NCBI GenBank assembly: GCA_030015575.1
Contig: JASDDO010000024.1
Span: 38,030,114-38,094,113, forward strand
Direction: 5' to 3'
DNA length: 64,000 nucleotides
DNA from: Agapanthus africanus
Taxonomy: Eukaryota > Streptophyta > Magnoliopsida > Asparagales > Amaryllidaceae
A model generated the notes under the pieces. It saw only the letters and a program-made list of their open reading frames with translations, was not told the DNA's origin and did no database searches. Both the position numbers and the translations under genes were made by a program. Position 1 is the first letter of the stretch. Each line of letters opens with the position of its first letter. Shown here one piece after another: positions 44,418 through 55,205 of this stretch.

Positions 44418-45260
44418 GTTAGATGAAAGTGGAAAAGAAAGAAGGTTGGGTGGTGGTGCAAGGATTTATTTGCGGCAAAAGTTTGCAAGTTCTCTAATAA
44501 AAATTTCTCCCCTTTTTTTCTTTATTTGAAAATTGTTGCAAAAAGATTTTTAATTAAAGATATGCAACCAAAAAATATATTACCTGCAATCAGTTATTAT
44601 TTTAAGCATATCACAAGAATCCTTATTTGGAAAAAATTGTTGCAAAAAGATATTTGAGAAAAGATATGCAACAAAAAAGATTACTTGCAATCAATTTTCA
44701 TTTCAAGCGGGGCCCAAAAATCCTGCACAAGATCGTTATTTGGAAGGGAATATATTTTATAGCTCACGGAATTCTGCAGGCAATTCACAGAAAAGATATA
44801 TCAAGATTTTCAGAGAAAGAACAGAGGGGCTTACAGAGGAAATTCCACGAGATGATGCCACCATAGAGCCGCCTTTCCGCGGTATAAACGCGTTTCTGCC
44901 GCGTTTTCGCGGGGGGATGGTCAGCACGAGTCCCCAAAATTTTTGTGCGGCGCTGAGTCAGCAAGATGGTCTCGTTTCCGCGGTCTAAGTCTGGTTTCGG
45001 CCGCGGAAGCGCGGCAATCTAGAGGGTTCAAATCTCCAGAAAAAATGTGTTGTTCTGTTTTTGAAATCTCTCTCTGTTCTGATCTTTTGATTTCTGTTTC
45101 GCCTTCTGGAAATTTCCAGATCCGTCTCGATTGTTCCTGCAAGATTCACACAACAAAATACCCTTTCCAAAACAATTGATATATTTTTATAATTTTTGGA
45201 TTTTTATGATTTTTTTAATTAAGATTAACCCGAAATTGCAAAAAGGAATTTAACACGCCA
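44418..45260 (-). other. Leader of D
   Basis: It contains two CCGCGG-type cassettes (about 44869-44912 and 44976-45016). A diverged tandem pair with a period of about 104 bp (from 44532 and 44636) is marked by ATTGTTGCAAAAAGAT. No coding frame of note. Confidence 0.75.
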
Positions 45261-45278
45261 TCCCCGGCAACGGTGCCA
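45261..45278 (-). other. Primer binding site of D, tRNA-Asp
   Basis: On the minus strand TGGCACCGTTGCCGGGGA, 17 of 18 positions complementary to the tRNA-Asp 3' end, two bases from the 5' LTR. Confidence 0.92.
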
Positions 45279-45280
45279 TT

Positions 45281-46663
45281 TGATTGATCTCAAAAACTAT
45301 CTAATAACCGCAATCAAGAACGACGTCGCTTGGTAGCTAGCCGGTGAGTACGGGTCGGTCCACAGGGATTTTGTGAATATCCTAATCGCGATAACGAGTT
45401 AATTCCGATGGGTGTTCGGATTGATTATTAAATCTAAAAACTAAATTAATCTATATCTAAGTCTTGCTATGGTTAGGTCTAGGTTAAGTTTGGAAAGTCT
45501 ATAAATCTCACCGCTTTCTATACCCATATGAAGATCTAATTAGGAGTTATGGTAATTATTAATAAAGGGGATTAGAATCATTTGGAAAGATGTTTTCTTC
45601 CTCTAGATTCTTGTCCTTCCTTTATCAATCCTTACCCTAACCTCCATGGAAAACAATCACAACCGGGCCTTTATACTACGGTATCACCGCTACCTCGTGG
45701 GATAGGGTGCCGTAGGGAGCGGTATATGCATGTATGCATAGAGTCCTATGAAAATATATGATGGGCAAGAAAGGGGATGAGAGATCTTCGTCTCTCAAAC
45801 CTTTCCCAGATCTAACCCTAACAAGCGAGGAGACTACTCACTCATTAGGGAATTTAAAAACATTTATCTAAGGCAAGGAATGAAAATTACCTAGGGCAAG
45901 AATTGAAATCTAAACTAGGGCAATTAAATAAATCTACTTACTTTACAGATGGATCTCTCCAAACATTTACACAGAGTTGTCAGATCTGAATAGATGATAT
46001 GAAAAGAGGCATCGATGCTCTCCAAAAGAATTCTAAATTTTATTCATAAAAAGAGGCATAGGGAGGCATAAGAAAATACAATCTTTAGAGTTCCTATTTA
46101 TAGAGAATAGGAAACCCTAGGGTTACAATGACTCGCATGTCTACATTTACAAAATTAGCCCTCTAAATACCCGTCAACGCCGCCACTAACTTATGGAAAA
46201 ATTTCCAACTCATCCTTGCGCGACCAAGCCACGGAACCGCGGCCCGAGGCCCTGTTTAGCCGCGGTTCCGCGGTCAACAAGGAGCTTTGGCTGCTTTGAT
46301 TTTCTGTGATGGCTTATGGTGACTTTGGATTCCTGTTTATATAGGTCTTTTCTCATATTGACTTCTAGATTTCTTCCAGATTTCCAGTGAACAATTGCAG
46401 TAGACTTTCAACCGTTCACTTTGTAATTTTGTTACTTGAATTGCCTTGTACTTTGTTAATTTTATCTTTGATGTAGGCTTGATCAAGTGTCTTCTGTTTG
46501 TTGGTCAAAGTCCACTTTTTCATCGTCTTTACATCGTTTTCACTGTTTTCTGTCCAAGAACCTGTAACCTGTAATATGTAGCAGACATGCGTCAAAAGCA
46601 CCTGTTTATTTGTAAAAAGAATAAGAATGGAGAATATAATAATACAATATTATGGTGTGAACA
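45281..46663 (-). repeat. 5' LTR of D
   Basis: 1383 bp. On the plus strand it ends GTGTGAACA, followed by the CTACC target copy. The CCGCGG inverted repeat is at 46229-46244 with 46258-46273. Confidence 0.95.
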
Positions 46664-49600
46664 CTACCTCAGGCTCGATGGTTGCCACCACGTCACCTAC
46701 CTCTTCTTCGGCAAGACTCGGCCCTACAGGATAGGATATATGAGAACCTGAAAATTAAAGCTTTGACAAAAGAAACTAATGCCATGTTACCTTGGATCGG
46801 TTTTTCTATTGCCTCCCGAACCGCACGTGCTGCCTGTCTGTGGGCGGTGGACAAGGCAGCCGAAGTATCTTCTGAAAGAATAGGGGCAGGGGTAACAGCG
46901 CTTGGACCTGCACCCGCATCCAAGGCGGCGGTATGCTCCCTTGCCGTGCGCATCCTACGCTTCCTTTCCGCCCGGGCCGTAAGGGCAGATCTTCTAAAGA
47001 CCTCATTCAACGGAATGTCATCGTCCGCGCCAATAGTTACCTCTGGAGCCGTTATGGCATCCGTCATCGGTTGCTTAAGTGAAGCTTCTTTCGGCAATAC
47101 CGGCGGAACTGAGACTTCGATAGCCGACCCAGGAACCGTCTCCACACCGCCCTGTGAAGTCGGTGCTACGCCTGGAATAACCTGAGTAGAGGTAGTTCCT
47201 GTAATAAGATGAAAAGGAAGGGTCAGATTATCCATAAGAAACGGGAGCGGAGACACGGTAAACCGAAATATACCAATGCCTAAGGATGCTCGAAGTCTTT
47301 CCTCTTCCTCAAAAGTCTTGAGAGAAGCTGCGAGAGCTTCTTCGGTGGAAATGCCTGTTAAAAAAAAGAAAAGGGAGGAAAAGTGTCGGTCAAAACATAA
47401 TGGTAAAAATATGATGCAATGACGAAACATACAGCTGATGGTTACCTGATCGCGCGAGGATAGCCAGTCCTGCTTCGTCGCTTGCCAATTGCTCAGAAGC
47501 TGCAATGGCAGCCGCCAGATCAGTATCATCTGGCGGCATGAATAGACCCTCGTTTGTCCCATACTCGCTCAGGCCCTCGCCATAAGGAGAGTGAGGCTCC
47601 TGGCCGAGTACAACGTCGACAGAAAGGATCGACTTTTTCCTCCTCTTCTGCGAGCGAGCTCCGGTCGCAGCTAGCACAAGCTTACGCTTGCTAGGCACTT
47701 TAGGACGACGAGTCCCGATATCTGAGCCCACGCCAGAATCGGGGGAAGCTACAGTCACCCTTTCTACAGGAGCCCGGGGTATCGGTAGCTCGGGCCTGTC
47801 ATGCGGGACTTCGATCACGGCAGCTTCTCTTAAGGGAGGCGGGACAATGGTTTGTCATTTCAGAGAGACGTTTTAATCACCAGCAGGCGGTGCACCTTTG
47901 CGATCGAGCAGCAGTCGCTTCTCCTCCCTGATGACGGGCCTATTGAATGCTGGTACCACGCCACGTACACACTAAGGGCCTTCGGGACACAACTCGGTTC
48001 TCTGATAAAGAAGTTAGACCCCTTGTTCATGCGCATGAAATGATGCAGCGCGTTTCGCATTCCCTCTTTAGTGATAGCAGGTTCTAACAAAAAAGCCTCA
48101 AGCGGGACTCCCTGATTGTAGCTCAGCTGCTGATCGAAACGGTGCGGGTTGTATCTCATGAATAATGCCGCATCATTTTGCCTAAACACTAGAAAGCCCG
48201 GTCTGATGGAATATAAATGAAGGATTTCCCGAGCTTTCAAAACAGAGGCTCCATCCTTAAAAATGTTCCGCAATGGCTGCACCGTCGTCGCTGACTCTTT
48301 GCCGATAGTCAGGATCTTGTCGGTGAAAGTCATGCCATCTCCAACCGTGCGAGGACGAAGGAGCAAACCTCTAGCTTCCCACGGTGACGGATTTACAATA
48401 GATGCGTCGACTAATCGTATAATCTGCGGGAAACCGCACCTGTCGTAGAAGGACGGCCTCTTATGGATACCGAAAACGCCAAGTGCATGTAGCTCGAGCC
48501 ATGACATGAAGTAATGCATCGAGAAGTTCACATGCTGCACTTCGGGTTCAGTAGTATCCGCCGCTTGGCTGAGGCCGTAATACAGATGAGCTAACCTGGC
48601 AACCCCGACAGCCACTTTCACCCCAATAATCATTCGGTGAGCCGGATAGAAGACTGACGGCCTCATACGGCGAGGGTGCATCGGGAGCGCAAACCAGCTC
48701 AGCCATAGCCCAAGAAACCCCAAAAAGAACGTTTCCTCATCAATCCCAGGGACTGCGACCCCCGCGAAAGAAACAACTGGAGTGTTGAGAAGGAAGAAAC
48801 TCTTTTGATCTGCCTCCGCCGTTGGGAAGTTGTTTAACCCTAAACCGAAAGGGACGTCAAGTTTGGTGAATTTAGCAGCATCCTTTGAGAGGACTTCCGG
48901 ATGGAGAAAACGAGCAATGAAATCCTCGAAAGTAACCCCGCGGCTCCCAGACTCGAGAAAAGGCCCTCATAAATATTCAACACTTTGATTAAACTAGGGA
49001 ACTGGTGTTGAATGGCGTTCTCCGGGGTAAGGCCTGTCATCACTAGCTCGGCACCAAAAATGTATTCATCTGTAGGAAGCAGTTCCTCATAATGCTCCCC
49101 CATAACCGACAAGCCAGAAACTTCTGCAGATTCCTCTAAAGAAATTGATACTTCTCGGTCCAGCGAAAGGAAGGTGTGAGTAGGAATACTCCACTGCTCC
49201 AGAAAGGCCTTAACCCACCAAGCGGGAAGCGTAGAATACTGGAAGAGAGAAGCATAAATGGCAGGATACAACCCAAGCCTCAACAACTGTGACTTCTTCG
49301 CTGACAGGATGTAGCGGGCCTATTGCAGATAACCAGCTGGATGACGAGGAATTAGGCCGATCATATGTGGTTGTCCCCACGGTCGTGCCTCGCCTTGAAA
49401 AATACGTCGTCCCAGGATATCCAAAGCCATTGGGGGCTGAACGGGTATCGAAGCCATAGCAGGCTGAAGAAGACCTGCCGAAGTCCAGTTGACTTCTTCC
49501 ACGGTATAGTTCACCGGGGGTGGGTCGGCGTAATGGATCGCCATGATGGGCTCTGAGGGTACCGCGCACGAAAAGCTCTGCTGACCCTTAATAATCTGAT

Positions 49601-49736
49601 TATACCATGTCCCCCATAGGTGAAGATTCTTATGTTCCGGGTCATGATCTTTGATCAATGCTAGGACTTCCCGGTCCACAGGCGCTCCAGGGGAACAAAC
49701 GGGAAAAAGGGATCGAAAGACATGTCGCCTGCGCAA
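46664..49736 (-). pseudogene. Antisense gene of B, 5' exons (plant-mobile-domain-like)
   Basis: Gene read opposite to B's gag-pol. Exon 1 (49736-47446) encodes a region resembling the plant mobile/aminotransferase-like domain (for example LPAWWVKAFLEQW, VSGLSVMGEHYEELLPTDEY, RPSFYDRCGFPQIIRLVDAS), then a basic KRRKK stretch suggesting nuclear entry. The start is uncertain: a TTTTTGCGCAG acceptor-like site lies at the beginning, with ATG nearby. Exon 1 is damaged: TAG at 49320, one base lost near 48936, a frame change near 47960, and TAA 47873 and TGA 47855. Exon 2 is 47354-47274, exon 3 47198-46791, exon 4 from 46723. Introns 47355-47445 (91 nt), 47199-47273 (75) and 46724-46790 (67; a TTTTCAG acceptor at 46748 would give 43) are GT-AG and phase 1. 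Related antisense ORFs are known in Grande-like Tat elements. Confidence 0.7.
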
Positions 49737-50449
49737 AAAGGGACGAAAGTCAACTGTCAGTGCGATAATTTAATTTAAATTATGACACTTGGTACTTTAG
49801 AATTTATACCACACTGCAATGCAGTGAAGAGGGACCAAAAGGGGCCCACAAAATCTAGATGACAGTTCATCATTAATAAAACAGCCTCATCATTTGATGA
49901 GACTGTTGATTAAATGAGGAAATCCTCAAAAGAAATTCTCATTAAATGAGAGATCTCTCGGGTAGAGGAGTAAATCTCCCTTTGAGAGCAATACTCTGTG
50001 ACAGAGTGACACTTATCAAACTCTGATCATGAAGGAATAAAAATTCCTCAAGAGCCTTGCTCTGAAAAAAAATGATGATGAAATAATCCATCATAAAAAT
50101 TGAAATCAATTTTTATGATTTAAAAATTCTGAGATCTTCAAGATCCATGAACAAACTCTTAAGAGTTCTTCATAAGAGATTAATAAATCTACATGTTATC
50201 AAAAGAGCAAGGCTCTGTTAGTGAAGCCCTAAAAGGGTTTTTCTTTAGATTAAAGATCTATGAAGAGCAAGGCTCTGTTAATGGGTAAAACCCTAGAACT
50301 TTAAAAGATTTAATCTTTACCTAAAATTTTGGTAGAGTTTTGACTCTTGAAATTTCTTAAGATGAAGAGCTATACTCTGTGGGAGAATAAGAATTCTCAG
50401 AAAACAAGGAAGAAGATGAACAATGGTCATCCCAGAGGACCAAAGGTCC
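49737..50449 (-). other. Probable 5' leader of the antisense gene
   Basis: About 700 bases between the antisense TATA box and the first recognisable coding exon. AT-rich, with many short palindromes (for example AGAGCAAGGCTCT, ATTAAATCTTTT) in the style of the LTR transcribed region. An intron could lie here, given the acceptor-like TTTTTGCGCAG at the start of exon 1. No coding frame is supported. Confidence 0.5.
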
Positions 50450-50457
50450 TATTTATA
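50450..50457 (-). promoter_or_regulatory. Antisense TATA box
   Basis: On the minus strand CCTATAAATAGG, an excellent plant TATA box, directed toward the antisense gene. Confidence 0.65.
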
Positions 50458-50521
50458 GGCACTGAGTGCCGTTCCAACTTCTCAGTTGATCCGAGGGCAC
50501 AGATGCTGCCATCACTGCACT

Positions 50522-50538
50522 CACGTGTGGGCCACGTG
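50522..50538. promoter_or_regulatory. Paired G-boxes upstream of the antisense TATA box
   Basis: CACGTG at 50522-50527 and 50533-50538, separated by TGGGC. G-boxes bind plant bZIP and bHLH factors. They lie about 65-85 bp upstream of the antisense TATA box. Confidence 0.6.
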
Positions 50539-50546
50539 AGCGCAAC

Positions 50547-50560
50547 GGTGGGGGGGAATT
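50547..50560 (+). other. Polypurine tract of B
   Basis: GGTGGGGGGGAATT directly before the TGTTTCCCCC start of the 3' LTR. Confidence 0.85.
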
Positions 50561-51951
50561 TGTTTCCCCCAATCAGAGAAAAGCTCTGCTCAAAAATTCA
50601 AATTTTGAAATGAAGCAACGCTTCAGATGCAGCGCCAAGTGCGCTGCGCCCCGAGCAGCGCACCATATGTGCGCTAGCGCTAGGTGCGCTGCGCTCTAAG
50701 CAGTGCATCATGTGTCAAACACGGGTGCGCTGCCTTTTAAGCAGCGCACCACGTGCAAAGCACCGGTGCACTAGCGCTGGAATTAAAAACTCCCCACCGT
50801 TAGATCAAAGATCTAATAATAATGATAAATCATTAATTAATCAGAATTAAATTCTGTTAAGGAAAGATTCCTCAAAATATTTCCAAATAACAAGATTGTG
50901 CTCTGTAAATCAGAGCACCGTTGGATCAATGATCCAATGGTAAATAAAAATTACCAAAAGAAAGAATAAATTTTGTATGGAAAGATTTATCAATCTTGTT
51001 TAAAAAAAAGAAGATTGCCTTCTGTAAAACAGAAGCCCTAGGATCAAAGATCCAATGGTGGGGAAACATCCCCAAATCAATCGAAGAAAGATCTCTTTAA
51101 CTGATTCAACAAATCAGGCTACCCTATAAAAAGGCCCCTAGACTTCAAGTCTCAGATATAGGGAAAGAGAGAGAAACCTCCCTAAAAAAACTTTGAGAAA
51201 ATTAAAAGAGCAAGCTCTTGTAAGAAGATCTTTCTTCAAGGTAAAAATGATGATGATGAACATAGAGATGAAATCATCCCATAAATAGAAGAATTCATTC
51301 TTTAAAAAGATCATAGATCTACAAAGACAAAAAGTCTTTCATAAAGAGATCAAAAGATCTCATCATAAAATAAAAGAAGAACTTACTTCTCACAGATCAC
51401 AAATCTATAAGACTTAAGTCTTTCTCAAAGAGATCATGAACATCTCATTATAAAAAAGGAGAATAATTCAATTCTCTTAACATACGTTTAAGTCGATCTT
51501 AGTCTCAAATGAGGCTAACGTGTCCTTAAACCCAACCCCCAAACCCAAATCTAAGAAGATACGGATTTGGAATAATCCACGCCCTACGGGCGACAACATA
51601 AATTAGTCTCCGTATACAATCCACGGGCAACCAAAAACAAAACAAACACCCACGACACGAAGTGACCATCTGGAAAAGGAGAAAGTAGTTACCGCGATGC
51701 AATAGCGTAATTAACTGCAGGGGCTTGCGCCTGCAGGGAAGAGCGTCCCCACAATCAAAAACCCCTCAAATGAGGGGGAATCTGACGAAGTCTGCTACAT
51801 CGGCCGCATCCGTTTAAACCTTCGATACATGGTGTCATAAATCAACTTGGTATCTTCGGAGAGGTGGACGGATAGCACCAATTAGCATCTGTCCCGAAAT
51901 TCAGGCGAGACGGACCCTCGCGGTCGCGTCTCCGTGTTTCGGCGGGGAACA
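50561..51951 (+). repeat. 3' LTR of B, internally deleted (1391 bp)
   Basis: It aligns with both ends of the 5' LTR but lacks about 1159 bp corresponding to 14131-15289. The breakpoint carries CTTAA on both sides in the full-length copy. The TATA box is at 51125-51132. Ends GGGGAACA; followed by the AACGG target copy (51952-51956). Confidence 0.93.
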
Positions 51952-52821
51952 AACGGTACTACAAATTCTTCAGGAAGAGAAGCTATACGCAAAATTGAGC
52001 AAGTGTGAGTTCTGGCTCGACAAAGTGCAGTTCTTGGGACACATTGTTTCGGGAGAAGGCATCTCAGTGGACCCAGCGAAGATAGAATCTGTTAGGAATT
52101 GGCCGACACTGAAGTCAGTGGCCGAGATTAGAAGCTTCCTGGGATTGGCAGGATACTATCGGAGTTTCGTTCAAGACTTTGCACGAGTCGCTGAACCTTT
52201 GACAAAGCTGACACGGAAGGAAGTGCCTTACGTATGGACAGAGGATTGTACTCAAGCTTTTGAGGTACTGAAACAAAAGTTGAGCACGGCCCCTATTCTT
52301 ACAGTGCCAGATTATTCAGGCGGTTTGGTGATACACGACGATGCTTCAGGGAAAGGTTTAGGCTGCGTACTGATGCAGCACGGTCGGGTAGTTGCTTATA
52401 CCTCACGGCAGCTGAAGAATCACGAGAAGAACTACCCAACACACGACTTGGAGTTAGCTGCAGTGTTTTTCGCATTGAAGATATGGAAATATTACTTATT
52501 AAGCGAGAAGGTAGAAGTGTACACGGATCACAAGAGTCTGAAATACGTGTTCACTCAGAGAGAACTGAATATGAAACAACGCCGATGGCTAGAACTAATG
52601 GCAGACTACGACTTGGACTTACAGTACCATCCGGGGAAAGTAAATGTCGTACACGACGCTCATAGTCGCAAGCCAGCGGTCATGATGTTGACCAGTTAGA
52701 GAGGCATCATTGAGGATTTTCATAAGCTCGAACTAGAGGTTGTTACACCAGGTGCAATCAGGCAGTTTTGGCAGTCACAGGTGCAGTCTTCACTTATAGA
52801 TTGCATTAAGGATGCACAAGC
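51952..52821 (+). pseudogene. Reverse transcriptase C-terminus and RNase H of A
   Basis: This resumes A's pol in frame once one AACGG is removed. RT thumb: [20 protein letters not shown], then [19 protein letters not shown]. RNase [39 protein letters not shown] and [11 protein letters not shown], with catalytic acidic residues kept. TAG at 52697 ends the frame. About 120 bases of linker follow before solo LTR F; CAAGC at 52817-52821 is F's left target copy. Confidence 0.93.
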
Positions 52822-53463
52822 TGTAATACCCTAGTTCATTTATAACAGTTCTTTTTTGAGTATTTCTTTAGTTATGGTCGTTTCTTGATTTATTGTGTTT
52901 TGGGTGCGAATAATATAATCGGCATCTGTATTTGCATCCGACCCGACCCGCTTGCTGGAAAACTGTCTTGATTCCTGTTTATGATTTATCCCGGCTTTTT
53001 ACGTGGATCCGTGCACTTTCAGATTTTTTTATACTGCATACCGGCATTATATCTGGCATCTGCATTTTTAATATAACATTTAAAGTCAAATAATATATTT
53101 TAAAAATATCTAATATGGCCTGCATCATACCTCTAACCCTGTTGTAGCATCCATACATCTGGTTCTCGTTCCGTTCAGTGAAACAGACTCGTTTGGATAG
53201 CTACGTGCATGCTACGTGCATCTGTTCTTGGGGGTATGCATTTTCGTTACCCGGATATCCTATTTGGTTTTGGTTGATACGTATATTATCTATATTTTAA
53301 AACTAGATTTTTAGACCCGACCCGGGCATGTTTTGGACTATTTTTGTATTAACCAAAATCTCAAATAAAATCAATATTATATTATATAACTGTTTACACG
53401 TATATACTAATATATAAATTTCTAACTAAAATTAATTTTCTTTTCCCTAATCCCAACAGATTA

Positions 53464-53466
<3 letters not shown>

Positions 53467-53542
<76 letters not shown>
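53467..53542. repeat. (TC)n(TA)n microsatellite
   Basis: About 30 nt of TC repeat followed by about 48 nt of TA repeat, inside solo LTR F. Confidence 0.97.
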
Positions 53543-53545
<3 letters not shown>

Positions 53546-54602
53546 TTTCTTCATTTTTTAACCCCATTTTTTTTCCCACATCCTCTCTCTCTCCTCACTT
53601 CTTCTTCTTTTCGTTTTCCCACCTTCGCCTCGTCTTCGTCTCGAACCCACGCCCCTCGCACGCCGTCGCCTCCTAACCCCGACCTCGCCTCGTCGTTATC
53701 GACATTTCTACGACCTCACCTCCACCACCTCTCTCCCCTCACCTCCAACCACGAAACCCCTGCAAGAACACTGCACAGACCCGACGACGAACCCAAGAAT
53801 CCATCGCTCGTCGTCGCCTCATCCCGACGCCCTCGTCGTCATCGACCTCTCCTCCTCTCCGAAACCGCAACAGCCACCCTCGTTCACTTCTCCTCTAACC
53901 TCGGCAACCCCAGACGCCACCTTCAACTCACATCCCTGCCCTCACCCGACCTCGCCCGCAACCTCGCCGGAGACCTCGTCGACGACCGTACCCCATCGTC
54001 CTCATCACCACACCACCTCTGCTCACCCCTTCTTCTTTCCCGACCATTTTCCTTGCACAAAAATCCTCACCCGATTTCAAGAACCGCAGCCCACTCCCCT
54101 CGCCGGAAAACCTTGCCGGAAAACTTCGCCGTCATCGCCCCCGTCATCATCACTTCCTCCTTCTCCTCTCTCTTGCACCCTCAAACCCAGCAAGAATCCT
54201 ACGCAGAACCCGATCCCCGAGCCCAAGAACTTGCACACCGGTTTGCCACTGCCTTTGCCGGAAACCATCGCCTACACCTTGCCGTCGACGGCCCGTCGTC
54301 GTCGTCGTCGTCGTCTTCTCTGCTTCGTCTCACCTCCCTCCTGAATCCAGAGCACCAACACCAGAGCCACCCAGCCCATTCCTTCTTCTTCTTCTCTTCT
54401 TCTTGTTTCTTGATTCCATATTTTTCATGTGATCGCCGGAGCCGTGCCGTTGCCGATGATCCGGGCTAACCTGTTGACATCCCCAGCCAGCGTGGTAGTG
54501 CTCTTGCTTCGCCTGATTCAGTTCTGTACGCCCCCGTGGACATTACGACGTTTACCCGACGTCGGACGACGCATATGCATCCCGTCGTGAGATCCGTTCA
54601 GG

Positions 54603-55205
54603 CAAGTTTATCTTGCTACATGCTATGATACATATGCTGCATCTATATGAATAAAAATATTACATGTTTATTTCATTGTGCATCCATATTACAATTTTAC
54701 AGTTTTTTCGATACTCGTATGCATCCATACCATTATTTACATATCTAGTCGCATGCAAGTTCATCTTGCTACATGTTATGTATCTTATTTTGCATCCATA
54801 TGAATAAAAATATCACATGTTGATTGTACTGCACATCCATATAAATGTTTTGCTGTTTTCGGATACCCGTATGCATCCATATCATTTATTATATATGTAG
54901 CTGCATCTACAGATCATATTATTTCATGTTATTGTTATATTAACACCCCATGCGTGATGATGTGCATCCTACATAGTCATGGAGTTGTAGATGTAACCCC
55001 TGATAGATATTTGTGCATCTATGTTTTATTGTGTATCCATACCATTAATTCTACATATCTAGTTACATGCTATGTCATATTAATTCATATTACTGTTACA
55101 TTAGTACCCCATGCTTGATAACGTGCATCCTACATAGTCATGATGTAACCCCTAATAGACATTTGTGCATCCATACTTTTACCATACATCCGTACTTTTA
55201 CCCTG
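54603..55205. repeat. Two successive tandem duplications in F
   Basis: One pair has a period of about 153 bp (starting 54603 and 54756, CAAGTTNATCTTGCTACATG). A second pair has a period of about 161 bp (starting 54915 and 55076, CATATTANTTCATNTTA). They make F longer than the matching part of the G LTR. Confidence 0.75.

Larger units (their letters stand above)
39899..46663 (-). mobile_element. Element D: Athila-related element without pol, minus strand
   Basis: Two LTRs of exactly 1383 bp (39899-41281 and 45281-46663), about 31 differences by hand count (97.8% identity), flanked by CTACC on both sides. In minus orientation: 5' LTR, tRNA-Asp primer site (45278-45261), leader, one gag-like frame, 3' noncoding region with three polypurine motifs, 3' LTR. 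The internal part is only 4.0 kb. I find no protease active site, reverse transcriptase or integrase, so it should depend on an autonomous Athila element such as a relative of E. Confidence 0.93.
13205..51951 (+). mobile_element. Element B: Tat-type Ty3 retrotransposon carrying C and D
   Basis: TG...CA termini (TGTTTCCCCC at 13205, GGGGAACA ending 51951) are flanked by AACGG at 13200-13204 and 51952-51956. Removing B and one AACGG rejoins A's reverse transcriptase frame. B itself totals about 22 kb once C (9.7 kb) and D (6.8 kb) are set aside. It has gag, protease, RT, a second RNase H of Tat/Ogre type and integrase on the plus strand, then repeat arrays, then a multi-exon gene on the minus strand. 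Stops and frameshifts in every coding module, and an LTR deletion, show it is an old copy. Confidence 0.95.

Noticed and set aside
45261-45278. tRNA-Asp gene fragment
   Set aside because: Only the 18 nt complementary to the tRNA 3' end are present, at the LTR junction; it is a primer binding site.
46748-46790. 43-nt version of intron 3 using the TTTTCAG acceptor
   Set aside because: Good acceptor sequence and phase, but shorter than plant introns normally are. The 67-nt version ending at 46724 keeps the same phase and is preferred.
54053-54469. 138-codon ORF in the C-rich part of solo LTR F, and similar ones at 58446-58799 and 62938-63295
   Set aside because: Low-complexity Ser/Pro/Arg translations of C-rich LTR sequence, found in different frames in each LTR; compositional.
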